NCBI GenBank assembly: GCA_964536835.1
Contig: CAZIAZ010000013.1
Coordinates: forward strand, 1 to 53,940
Direction of reading: 5' to 3'
DNA: 53,940 bases
Source of the DNA: DAONFI01 sp035403485
Lineage (GTDB): Bacteria; Planctomycetota; Phycisphaerae; SM23-33
Under the pieces are notes generated by a model, which was not told where the DNA came from, did no database searches, and worked only from the letters and a program-made list of their open reading frames with translations. Positions 34,699 through 43,153 of this stretch are shown piece after piece; within the stretch, counting starts at the first letter, position 1, and each line of letters begins with the position of its first letter. The position numbers and the translations under genes were made by a program.

Positions 34699-34860
34699 TA
34701 GAGCATATTAAACTTGACTTTGCGCTTGTTGCTGTTTGCGGCGTCGGCTGGCTACGTCAGGCTGCATCGGAAACCATATAAGGTTGCCTGCTTCGCCTTC
34801 CTTGCCAGCCTCGTCCTCAACGACGCAACAAGGCGCAATTTCAAATTTAACATGCTCTAA
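34699..34860 (+). repeat. 162-bp MITE-like element, copy 1
   Basis: Ends are inverted repeats of about 28 bp with four mismatches: TTAGAGCATATTAAACTTGA at the left, and the reverse complement of TCAAATTTAACATGCTCTAA at the right. The interior GCTACGTCAGGCTGCATCGG and CCTGCTTCGCCTTCCTTGC appears in reverse complement inside copy 2 (39122-39283), which is the same length. There is no open frame. Another end remnant, ACCTTTAAGATGCTCTAA, lies at 34873-34890, as if a third copy decayed here. Confidence 0.85.
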
Positions 34861-34944
34861 AAAAATTCTGAAACCTTTAAGATGCTCTAAAAAAAACTTT
34901 TAATCAAGAATTAACGGAATGACGATATAATTGTGTCGGATGTG

Positions 34945-34953
34945 TGCTATAAT
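34945..34953 (+). promoter_or_regulatory. Extended -10 promoter element
   Basis: TGCTATAAT, a TG-N-TATAAT extended -10 box, in the gap before the exporter genes. No good -35 is paired with it. Confidence 0.4.
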
Positions 34954-35001
34954 GTGACATTTGACAGGAAGAATTTTCCGTCAAAAAATGTTATTAATAT
35001 C

Positions 35002-35029
35002 TTGTATAGTCATAATATGGTGATATAAT
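35002..35029 (+). promoter_or_regulatory. Sigma-70 promoter upstream of the ABC exporter
   Basis: TTGTAT (35002-35007) and TATAAT (35024-35029) with a 16-base spacer. A transcript would begin near 35036 and have a leader of about 340 nt. Confidence 0.65.
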
Positions 35030-35035
35030 CCCCGT

Positions 35036-35377
35036 TTTTGTAGGATATTTCGCAATACTGGCCAAGTTTGAGGCGGCTTAGCCGGATATGCGAAAGACAT
35101 GAAATGGCGGCTCATTCATGTGGTTGTATTTTACGTCTCCTTTAAGGAGCCTGGCATAGGCACAACTTTTCAGGGTTAAGCGGATTGAACATCAGCCGTT
35201 AAATTGTTCCCTGGAGTCTCTTACGTGTGCTGTCTGCAACTTTTCCTCTCAGTGCTCCGGGTACAATCCCCTCTCAGCAATAATGGGAACAGTGCATTTC
35301 CAGCTGGTTTTCTTCAATCTGACACAGCAAATCCTGTTTTGAACCGAAACGTCTCACGTTGTGCGTGCCTGTAAGTC
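35036..35377 (+). other. Long non-coding leader with possible RNA structure
   Basis: No gene is seen. Several stems can form: TTTCGCA (about 35048)/TGCGAAA (about 35089), CATGAA/TTCATG, CTCCTT/AAGGAG, GCCT/AGGC, CAGGG...CCCTG enclosing GCGG...CCG, and TGCTGT/ACAGCA across about 100 bases. It could be a cis-acting leader or a separate small RNA. It does not match SRP, RNase P, tmRNA or a riboswitch that I know. Confidence 0.4.
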
Positions 35378-37120
35378 ATGACATACATGAATTACATCCT
35401 CAATCTCCTGAAACCACATCGCAAAAGAATAGTTCTCGCCAGTGCGGCGTTGCTTATGCTGATGCTGGCTGATTTGGGCACTCCGATTATCATCGCCCTG
35501 CTTATCGATGATGTCATCGGCCAGAGTCAACACGCCCTGCTTGTGCCCCTGATGATATTTTTCCTCATACTGCCTCTGTATGCCAGCGTAATGCGCTTTA
35601 TAAGCAACTATATAATAGCCATAATTTCGCAGAGAATAATTCTCGACCTGCGTCTTGATCTGTATCGCCATATTCAACGGCTGAACTGCAATTATCTGCA
35701 TTCCACCACGACCGGCAGAATCATGGAACGCATGCGCGGCGACGTTATCAAACTTCAGAACGTGTTGACTTCCCAGACTCTGCAACTGGGCGTGCAGGTG
35801 GTGACCGGCCTCATCATGGTCGTCACGATGCTGGCGATAAGCGTCAAAATGACATTGATAGTGCTGACGGCGGTCGGCCTGTATGTAGTCAACTATAAAT
35901 ATTTCGTTCCGCGAATCAGAAGGCTGCAACGGCGTTATCAATGCAAGATGGACAATCTCAGCGCCATAGCTCAGGAAAAGCTTTCCGGCATAGTGGTGGT
36001 GAAAAGTTTCGGCAATGAGCGGTTCGAATCTCGCGAATTCACCAAGAAAAACTTCGCCGCCGAGCGGGTACTCCACCGTATAATGATACTGAACAACAGG
36101 TATGGTTCGTTCATAGTACTTTTAGCCAGCGGAACTTATCCTATTCTGTTGATTTTCGGCACATATCTTGCGATTGACGGCCAGATGACATTTGGTGCTG
36201 TTACGGCGGCGTGTGCGTTTGCTGTTCGGCTGCTGACGCCGGCGGCGATGCTCGCTGAATTTTCCAATCAGATACAGCAGGGCAAGGTGTCACTGGCCAG
36301 GATATTCGAACTTTTGCAGGCTGATGAAGACCTGTTCAACCCGGCCGGCTATAAGCCGCATGCTAAATTAATCGGCGAAGTGGAATTCAGAGATGTGTCT
36401 TTCCACTATCGGCCGCAAAAACCTGTACTCCGTAATATAAACCTGAAGATTCAGCCCGGCTGGACGGTAGCGCTCGTCGGCCAGACAGGTTGCGGCAAAA
36501 GTACCATAATCAACCTGCTTTACAGATTTTACGACGTCTGCGGCGGTTCGCTGCTGGTCGACGGCAAGGATATACGCGAGTATGATACGCAGGCTTACCG
36601 CAGAAATCTTGCGATAGTGCCGCAGGAACCCATCATTCTTGACGAGACGATAGCTAACAACATCGCCTATGGCCGGCCTGACGCGTCGCGCGAAGAAATC
36701 CGGCGCGCCGCCCAAATGGCGGAACTCGAAGAAGTCATCACGCGTTACCCGCAAGGCCTTGATACCCTGCTCGGCGAAAAAGGAATACGCCTGTCCGTCG
36801 GCGAAAAACAGCGAATCTGCATCGCCCGCGCAATACTGGCAGACCCGGCAATTCTGATTCTGGACGAAGCGACCAGCTCCCTGGATACCAAGTCGGAGAC
36901 CATGATACAATCGGCGATGAAAAAAGTCATGGCTGGCCGTACGAACTTTGTCGTGGCACACCGTCTTAGCACCATTGTGGACGCAGACCTGATTGTCGTT
37001 CTGGAAGACGGCCAAATAACGGAGATGGGCAATCACAGGCAACTGCTGAATCGCCCCGACGGGAAATATCACAAACTGTATATGACCCAGATAGCGGCAA
37101 GTCCCTACGTAGCCGTATAA
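35378..37120 (+). CDS. ABC exporter half-transporter A (fused membrane and ATPase domains)
   Basis: A 580-aa protein of the MsbA/BmrC-D type: six membrane helices in residues 15-300, then the ATPase with Walker A GQTGCGKST (about 367-375), signature LSVGEKQR (about 472), Walker B LILDEATSSLD with the catalytic Glu, and switch His in AHRLS. The signature departs from LSGGQ (Val and Glu), which weakens one of the two ATP sites. Its partner gene starts 15 bases downstream. The two likely form a heterodimer that exports a lipid, peptide or drug; the substrate is unknown. The membrane-fusion gene after the second half may link it to the outer membrane. Confidence 0.9.
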   Translation: MTYMNYILNLLKPHRKRIVLASAALLMLMLADLGTPIIIALLIDDVIGQSQHALLVPLMIFFLILPLYASVMRFISNYIIAIISQRIILDLRLDLYRHIQRLNCNYLHSTTTGRIMERMRGDVIKLQNVLTSQTLQLGVQVVTGLIMVVTMLAISVKMTLIVLTAVGLYVVNYKYFVPRIRRLQRRYQCKMDNLSAIAQEKLSGIVVVKSFGNERFESREFTKKNFAAERVLHRIMILNNRYGSFIVLLASGTYPILLIFGTYLAIDGQMTFGAVTAACAFAVRLLTPAAMLAEFSNQIQQGKVSLARIFELLQADEDLFNPAGYKPHAKLIGEVEFRDVSFHYRPQKPVLRNINLKIQPGWTVALVGQTGCGKSTIINLLYRFYDVCGGSLLVDGKDIREYDTQAYRRNLAIVPQEPIILDETIANNIAYGRPDASREEIRRAAQMAELEEVITRYPQGLDTLLGEKGIRLSVGEKQRICIARAILADPAILILDEATSSLDTKSETMIQSAMKKVMAGRTNFVVAHRLSTIVDADLIVVLEDGQITEMGNHRQLLNRPDGKYHKLYMTQIAASPYVAV

Positions 37121-37135
37121 CCGGATAAGTGCAGA

Positions 37136-39124
37136 ATGGCTAAAAAAGGATATTTCAGACAATTCGTCGAAATGGCTGACATGAAACGTGTGCCGGACGA
37201 GTATCCTCGGTCAAAAAATTCGCACGCCGACGTTTTGTATATTATGAAACGGTTTTACAGTCCTTTCATGATGCCGCTCATCCTCCTGAGCGTAATCGCC
37301 ATGATACTTTCGTACAGCCAGTTCTTCTACACCTGGTGTACGCGATACGCCACGGACAATATCGTGCAGATAAATCTGGCCGACAAGCCGACCCGGACAA
37401 TAATCGACCCGTCTGCCATGGACGAATCGCGGCGTTTTGAAATAAGCGACTCGAATCGAAACACCAGCTGGTCGGGCAGATGGGATAATTTCGGCGGCCT
37501 TTTACGGTCGCAGAAAATTTCACGGCTGATTTTTCTGCTGGTCGTGGCATGTACATGGGTTGGCATAGATTATCTCGGCAACAGGGTGTACGGCACGATA
37601 ATGGCCAGAATATCCCGAAAAGTACAATATCGCATGAGACATCGAATATACGATTCGCTTCATGCCCTGCCGATGGAATATCATGACAGGCAGGCTGTCG
37701 GTTCGCTCATGACCAACCTGTTCACCGACGTTCAGGTAATTGTGGATTCGGTGAACATCTTACATCACCACAGCGTTTTTTATTTGTGTTCAATTATCAT
37801 AGGTGCATTCATTCTCCTGTCCATCGATACAAGACTTGCGATGATAACTTTCTGTTCAATGCCGTTCTACCTGATTACATACAAGTGGTTTCGCAGCCGC
37901 CTGATGGTGGTATACGACAACCTGCGGTATCAGGAAGGCATGCTTAACGCCTATGTCAACAACCGCATAAAAAATTTCTATCTTGTAAAATCTTTCGTTC
38001 GTGAACTCGGCGAAGTCAGAAATTTCATGGGCAAAACCCGTGAAATAATTCACAACAGCCTCGGGGCAAACGTACTCGGTACGCTTTTTACGGTGGCATG
38101 CGGCATAATAAGCGGCTTTTGCCTGGTGATAATTCTCTACATGGGTACGAATGCTGTATTCAGCGGGAAAATAACCACCGGTGAACTGCTGATGTTTTAT
38201 ACGTCAGCCGGCCTGCTGTTCAACCCGATAGCCGTCCTCAGCAGCCTCGTATCGCAATATCACATCCTTGCCACACGATGCCAGAAAGTCCATCGCCTCC
38301 TGAATCAGCCCATAACTCTCGCGAACGTGCAGAACCCGATACAGATACCGGCAGCTATGGCGGAACTGCGGTTTGAAGATGTAGTGATGCATTACGGCTC
38401 AGCCCGGAATCCGGCACTCGACGGCATCAGCTTTACGTTGCCGGCTGGTGCAAAAATGTGCGTCATGGGTTCAAGCGGGTCGGGCAAAACCACGCTGGCC
38501 AAGTTATCTGCGAGAATTTATGATCCGGTACAGGGCCGCATTCTTCTCGACGGCCATGATATAAAGGAATACCGGTTACAGGAATTGCGGCAATATATCG
38601 GTTACGTCAACCAGGAGCCCATTATATTTGACGGCACATTGAAAGCCAATATCGCATACGGCTCATACGGCTCTCAGCCGCAGGAAATAATGACCGCAGC
38701 CCGCCACGCACAGATACATGACTACATAACCACCCTGCCGGAGCGATATGAAACCATAACCGCCGAACGTGGTTTGACGCTTTCCGGCGGCCAGAAGCAG
38801 CGCGTCAATCTCGCCCGTGTCCTGCTGGCTGACCCGCAGTTGCTGATACTTGACGACTGCACGAGCGCGCTGGATGCCGAAACGGAAGCCAGGCTTATAA
38901 AAGAATTCGACCAGGTGCTCAAAAATCGTACCGCGATGATTGTTTCGCATCGCATATCAATGGCGTTGCAATGCGATTACGTCATGCTTCTCAAGAACGG
39001 CAAAATATTGGAATTCGGCGAGCCGGAAGAACTTCTTGAACAGTCGGGCGAGTTCAAGAGAATGATGGACGAACAGATTGCACGCTCGGCGATGAACCTG
39101 TTTAAAAAAGAAGGCGCAGCCTAG
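37136..39124 (+). CDS. ABC exporter half-transporter B (fused membrane and ATPase domains)
   Basis: The 662-aa partner of the previous gene. An extra N-terminal part carries a helix at about 42-65 and then a soluble loop (about 70-125) before the membrane bundle resumes. The ATPase has Walker A GSSGSGKTT (about 444), canonical signature LSGGQKQR (about 548) and LLILDDCTSALD, where Asp replaces the catalytic Glu. That is the typical degenerate site of heterodimers such as TM287/288 and BmrCD. It pairs with the poor LSVGE signature of the first half, so both defects fall in one site. The stop codon TAG (39122-39124) is the first three bases of MITE copy 2, so its C-terminus may have been set by that insertion. 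Confidence 0.9.
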   Translation: MAKKGYFRQFVEMADMKRVPDEYPRSKNSHADVLYIMKRFYSPFMMPLILLSVIAMILSYSQFFYTWCTRYATDNIVQINLADKPTRTIIDPSAMDESRRFEISDSNRNTSWSGRWDNFGGLLRSQKISRLIFLLVVACTWVGIDYLGNRVYGTIMARISRKVQYRMRHRIYDSLHALPMEYHDRQAVGSLMTNLFTDVQVIVDSVNILHHHSVFYLCSIIIGAFILLSIDTRLAMITFCSMPFYLITYKWFRSRLMVVYDNLRYQEGMLNAYVNNRIKNFYLVKSFVRELGEVRNFMGKTREIIHNSLGANVLGTLFTVACGIISGFCLVIILYMGTNAVFSGKITTGELLMFYTSAGLLFNPIAVLSSLVSQYHILATRCQKVHRLLNQPITLANVQNPIQIPAAMAELRFEDVVMHYGSARNPALDGISFTLPAGAKMCVMGSSGSGKTTLAKLSARIYDPVQGRILLDGHDIKEYRLQELRQYIGYVNQEPIIFDGTLKANIAYGSYGSQPQEIMTAARHAQIHDYITTLPERYETITAERGLTLSGGQKQRVNLARVLLADPQLLILDDCTSALDAETEARLIKEFDQVLKNRTAMIVSHRISMALQCDYVMLLKNGKILEFGEPEELLEQSGEFKRMMDEQIARSAMNLFKKEGAA

Positions 39125-39283
39125 AGCATGTTAAACTTGAGATACGACACTTTATGCGTTGGCGAAACGAGCTATGCAAGGAAGGCGAAGCAGGAATACT
39201 GCCCGTATTCCGATGCAGCCTGACGTAGCAGAGCGATGTTGCAGCCAGCAGAAATGACGCATATCAAGTTTAAAATGCTCTAA
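39122..39283 (-). repeat. 162-bp MITE-like element, copy 2 (inverted)
   Basis: Starts with TAGAGCATGTTAAACTTGA and ends with TCAAGTTTAAAATGCTCTAA, an inverted pair of about 20 bp. The interior GCAAGGAAGGCGAAGCAGG and TCCGATGCAGCCTGACGTAGC is the reverse complement of copy 1. It begins at the stop codon of the exporter gene. Nothing else is encoded. Confidence 0.85.
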
Positions 39284-39355
39284 AGACTGACGGTTGTAAA
39301 TATGTAATAAAAACCCTTTTTGAATTTTTAAAACTGCCGAAAGTGAAGTAAAAAA

Positions 39356-40387
39356 ATGTCGGATAACAGCAAAGCCCGTCCGCCGCGGACAAAACGCTCA
39401 AAAATCAAAGTGAAATACATTTTTCTGTGTCTGCTTATACTGGTGATTGCAGGCACGGCAGTGACGGCATTCATACCGGTTACGCACTGGGTCTTCGGCA
39501 CGGGTTACATCATAACCAGCCGCGATGCCGAGATTCGGCCGCCGCTTGAAGCCACCATTGAAAAATGGCTGGTAAACGACGGCTCGCTTGTCAAAAAAAA
39601 TCAGCCGATAATACAACTCGCCAGTACCGTAGAAACCGCAGCTCTCGAAAGCGCCAAGAACGAACTCGAAACCGCGAAGGCGAAACTGAAATCGCTCCAG
39701 GCCTCGCTGGAATTGCAGACTGCCTCGTTGAAACAACAGAAATACCGCGCACAGCGCGTCCTTGAACAGGCGGAAAAAGACCTCCAGAGCATGAAGACCG
39801 CACCTGCCAATGTTTTTTCCCCAAAGGAATTTGACGATGCAAAATTACGTCGCGACAACGCCAACAGCATGCTGCGGGAACTTTCTCTGCCGCAGGATGA
39901 ACTGCTGAAAAAACAGATAGACATCGCCAGGGAAGAAGTCGAAACAGCCGTCAAAAAAGTTTGCGTACGCCAGGCTGAAGTCGACATGCGACAGATATGC
40001 GCCAGTATCGACGGCACAGTTTATTTTAACCGTTTCGACGAAGGCGAAGTCGTCAAGCCTTCCGACGTCCTCGGCCAGATATTCGACAAGACCGAATGGG
40101 TCGTTCGCCTCAAAATCGCGGAAAGCGACCTGAGGTACGTCAGATTGGAACAGAGAGTTGAAATTGAAGTGTCCGGCTTCTGGCAAATCCGTTACGGGTA
40201 TCTCATGGGCAAGGTCTGCAAGATAACGCCCGTTGTTTCGCCACAAATGACGGGTAGCGGCGTCTTCACGTTAAAAGCCATGATAGACGACCCACATGAC
40301 AAACGGCTGAATCCAGGCGTCAGCGTTACCGCGTGGGTGAACGTAGGGGAAATATCGCTATTGCGGAAAATACTCGGCCTTTATTGA
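39356..40387 (+). CDS. Membrane-fusion (HlyD-type) periplasmic adaptor protein
   Basis: A 343-aa protein with one N-terminal membrane helix (about 22-44, FLCLLILVIAGTAVTAFIP), a split lipoyl-like domain (PPLEATIEKWLVNDGSLVKK and IDGTVYFNRFDEGEVV), a long coiled-coil arm between them (about 95-205), and a beta-barrel. It bridges inner-membrane exporters to outer-membrane channels. The gene follows the exporter pair, with MITE copy 2 in between, so I infer that they work together. No TolC-type gene is in the window. The ribosome site is weak. Confidence 0.87.
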   Translation: MSDNSKARPPRTKRSKIKVKYIFLCLLILVIAGTAVTAFIPVTHWVFGTGYIITSRDAEIRPPLEATIEKWLVNDGSLVKKNQPIIQLASTVETAALESAKNELETAKAKLKSLQASLELQTASLKQQKYRAQRVLEQAEKDLQSMKTAPANVFSPKEFDDAKLRRDNANSMLRELSLPQDELLKKQIDIAREEVETAVKKVCVRQAEVDMRQICASIDGTVYFNRFDEGEVVKPSDVLGQIFDKTEWVVRLKIAESDLRYVRLEQRVEIEVSGFWQIRYGYLMGKVCKITPVVSPQMTGSGVFTLKAMIDDPHDKRLNPGVSVTAWVNVGEISLLRKILGLY

Positions 40388-40421
40388 TGTCAGCCGCCGC
40401 CACTGCGAATATAATCGTTTT

Positions 40422-42227
40422 TTACCGCAGTGGGAGTTGAATTGTAATAGACGTCCCCCTGCCAGGTTCACTTTCAAGGCTGATGGTTGCGCCGAGTTTC
40501 ATGGCTGCGTGTTTGACGATGCTAAGGCCGAGGCCTGTTCCGCCATTCTGATGGCCGCCGCTGATATTGCCGTTATCGCGGCTTCTCGACGCGCTTACCT
40601 GGAAAAACCGCTCGAATACGCGGTCGTGAAATTCAGGAGGAATCCCACAGCCCGTGTCCGCAACGCGCATTAGCAGAAAATCCTCGTCGGGAATGAGCGT
40701 GCAGGTGATTGCCCCGTCGGCAGGCGTAAATTTTATCGAGTTGGTCAAAAGATTCTGCAATATAAGATGCACAAGCGTCAAATCCGTGGAAAACACGAAT
40801 TCGGGGCTTGAACATTTTACCGCAAGCGATATTTTTTTCTCGTCGGCTTTGGACGCAAAATTGTTCAACACCCAATCCCGCAGGCGGCCAAGTGCGACGG
40901 AATCCCGTCTGGACAGTCGGCCGGAGCTTTCAACCATGTGCAAATCGAGCAAATCGTTCGTCATATCTTCCAGCCGCCGCGTATGTCTGTCCAGAATGTC
41001 AAGCAGCCGCTCGAACATCGAAGCGTCACCCGCACCTTCCAGTTTCAACGAATCGACCGCAGCGCGAATGGTAGCCAGCGGCGTACGAAGCTCATGGCTG
41101 GCGTTGGCGACAAACTGCGATTTTATCGCCGTCATTTTCTCGGCCTCGGTCATATCTCGCAACACTATCAATACGGCGATGTCGTTATCGCCGCCGTCAT
41201 GCACGGAATATACCTGCACATCCAGAATATTGCCGTTATCCAGGCGTATCTGGGTCCTGACGCTCTCGTTATGCGTGCGGGAACGTGAAACTGCATCGAG
41301 GATGTCTGGAATCCGGACGGCATTCTGCAAAATTCTGTCCAGGCACGCCGCCACAGGAATACCTATCAGCCGGCATGCCGCGGCGTTGAGCTGAATTATC
41401 CTGTCATCGTAATCGAGGGCTATGACGCCTTCGGCGAGATTTTCAACGACGGCGTGAAGATTTTCGCGCTGCGAGGTTATCTGGCTGATTTTGCCGGCGA
41501 GCTTTTCCCGCATTTCATTAAGCGAGCCAGCCAACTGCGACAGCTCTTTTGTGCCGGCTGTTATATGTATTTTCTGGTCAAGTTCGCCGCCAGCCAGACG
41601 TCTGGCCGCCAGCGTTATTTCCTTCAGCGGCCTGTTCCACAGCCAACTTATGAGCAATCCGAGGCCTGCCGACATTATCAGCGTCGCAACGGATGCCCAA
41701 AGCAGTATCTGCCGTATGACCCCCTCACCCTGTGCGATGGTTACGACCGGCATGGCTGTCCTGACGATGCCGGCGACACGGCCGTCTACAATAACCGGCA
41801 CGGCACAATAACGGAAATCTACTTCCATCGTGGAACTGTGCCGTATATCGGAATGCATTTCCTTATTAAATGCATTCCAGACTTCCGGCCTATTCGGCGT
41901 TTTATGATTTTCCATGCTTTCCGGCGAAACAAGAGAATCACCCAATACGCTTCCGTCAGCCGCTATGACGGTAACCCTGTAACGTGTCTCGCTTGACAGA
42001 TTTTTGCATTCGCGGTCAATTTCGGCAGGATGTTCCGCCATGGCGTTCGTAAAATATTTGAGCAGCAGCCTTGTATATTGTTCCTGATTCTGCTTCGAGC
42101 GTTCCTGATAATTCAGGTTGAGCTGTTCGTAAATTATCAGATTAACCGCGATAACCATGACTATCGCCAAAATCAGAGTGCTGAAAAACAGACGTATGAA
42201 AAAACTTTTCGCGTAAAAAAATCGCAT
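40422..42227 (-). CDS. phoR: Sensor histidine kinase PhoR
   Basis: Senses phosphate limitation and phosphorylates PhoB. The 601-aa protein has two membrane helices (about 12-34 and 173-197) with a 140-residue outside sensor, a HAMP linker, a PAS domain (about 250-360), the phosphorylated His378 in FVANASHELRTPL, and the ATPase with NLLTNSIKFTP, DTGCGIP, ERFF and GGTGLGLS. The start MRFFYAKSFFIRLFF is a plain basic signal anchor. It is two bases after phoB and lies opposite to pst, so the assignment rests on this context as well as domain order. Confidence 0.92.
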   Translation of the reverse strand: MRFFYAKSFFIRLFFSTLILAIVMVIAVNLIIYEQLNLNYQERSKQNQEQYTRLLLKYFTNAMAEHPAEIDRECKNLSSETRYRVTVIAADGSVLGDSLVSPESMENHKTPNRPEVWNAFNKEMHSDIRHSSTMEVDFRYCAVPVIVDGRVAGIVRTAMPVVTIAQGEGVIRQILLWASVATLIMSAGLGLLISWLWNRPLKEITLAARRLAGGELDQKIHITAGTKELSQLAGSLNEMREKLAGKISQITSQRENLHAVVENLAEGVIALDYDDRIIQLNAAACRLIGIPVAACLDRILQNAVRIPDILDAVSRSRTHNESVRTQIRLDNGNILDVQVYSVHDGGDNDIAVLIVLRDMTEAEKMTAIKSQFVANASHELRTPLATIRAAVDSLKLEGAGDASMFERLLDILDRHTRRLEDMTNDLLDLHMVESSGRLSRRDSVALGRLRDWVLNNFASKADEKKISLAVKCSSPEFVFSTDLTLVHLILQNLLTNSIKFTPADGAITCTLIPDEDFLLMRVADTGCGIPPEFHDRVFERFFQVSASRSRDNGNISGGHQNGGTGLGLSIVKHAAMKLGATISLESEPGRGTSITIQLPLR

Positions 42228-42230
42228 GGA

Positions 42231-42920
42231 TTATTCTTCTCCGGTGAAACGATACCCTATGCCGCGAACGGTATGAACATAATCACGGGCTTTGCCGAGT
42301 TTTTTTCGCAGCGAATTTATGTGTACGTCGATGGTTCTGTCCGTAACAACCGCGTCAAATCCCAGCGCCTTGTCGATGAGTTGATTGCGATTGAGCACCC
42401 GGCCTCTCGCCGCAATGAGCGATTCAAGAATGCGAAATTCCGTCAGCGTCAGAATAACAGGCTTATCAGCCACGCTGACCTCATGTTTGCCCCTGTCGAG
42501 CTTTATAAGTCCCAGCGTTTCTATTATCGGCGACTCATCCCGCGTCTCGCTGCGACGCAGCACCGCCGATATTCTCGCAATAAGAATTTTCATGCTGAAA
42601 GGTTTGGTTATGTAATCGTCAGCACCAAGCTGCAATCCAACGACAACGTCTGCATCTTCGCCTTTGGCGGTAAGCATGATTATCGGGATATCCCGCAAAT
42701 TCTGGTCGCCCTTCATCTGCGACGCTATTTCCATGCCGCTCATGCCCGGCAGCATCAGGTCGAGCAATACCAAATCCGGAATTTCACGGCGAATCAGCAT
42801 CATGCCGTCGTTTCCGTCATGAGCCGTCATAACCTCATAATGTTCCCGCCGCAGCTGCATCGCCACGAGGTCAGCCATGTCTTTTTCGTCCTCGACCAAT
42901 ATTATCCTTTTTTTACTCAT
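42231..42920 (-). CDS. phoB: Phosphate response regulator PhoB
   Basis: A 229-aa OmpR-type regulator: receiver with acidic ED (10-11), phosphoryl Asp54 in LVLLDLMLPG, and Lys in YITKPF near 102; winged-helix DNA-binding domain from about 130 with TLTEFRILESL and VHINSLRKKLG. It would bind the Pho boxes between itself and pstS, giving control of both directions. Only a weak AGG precedes the ATG. It sits directly upstream of phoR. Confidence 0.92.
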   Translation of the reverse strand: MSKKRIILVEDEKDMADLVAMQLRREHYEVMTAHDGNDGMMLIRREIPDLVLLDLMLPGMSGMEIASQMKGDQNLRDIPIIMLTAKGEDADVVVGLQLGADDYITKPFSMKILIARISAVLRRSETRDESPIIETLGLIKLDRGKHEVSVADKPVILTLTEFRILESLIAARGRVLNRNQLIDKALGFDAVVTDRTIDVHINSLRKKLGKARDYVHTVRGIGYRFTGEE

Positions 42921-42930
42921 GGCCTGAATT

Positions 42931-42947
42931 GTAACCTAATTTTAACC
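42931..42947. promoter_or_regulatory. Pho box-like direct repeat near phoB
   Basis: GTAACC (42931-42936) and TTAACC (42942-42947), 11 bp apart, just upstream of phoB. The spacing equals one helical turn, as in PhoB/PhoP sites. Confidence 0.6.
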
Positions 42948-42991
42948 TCAAACAAGCCGCTTTAAGCAGTTTATCGATATCTTTAAAACCT

Positions 42992-43008
42992 CTTAACGCA
43001 ATCTTAAC
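42992..43008. promoter_or_regulatory. Pho box-like direct repeat upstream of pstS
   Basis: CTTAAC (42992-42997) and CTTAAC (43003-43008), 11 bp apart, in the shared phoB-pstS gap. Weaker CTTAA and CCTAA copies follow near 43045-43061 (AATCTTAATG and TCCTAATGG). Confidence 0.65.
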
Positions 43009-43153
43009 AATATTGATGGAAAATCGGCATCATTAATAATGCAATCTTAATGTTGTCCTAATGGTTTCTTTTTGTTGTTGCGGCATCATGTCGGTTGTGG
43101 CTCGGGAAGTTCCCGGGCATATGTTTGACGAGATTTTTTGAAGGAGAAAAGAA

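Noticed and set aside
35036..35377. RNase P RNA, tmRNA or 6S RNA upstream of the exporter
   Set aside because: None of the diagnostic conserved segments of the first two is present, and the 6S-type long central bubble could not be built.
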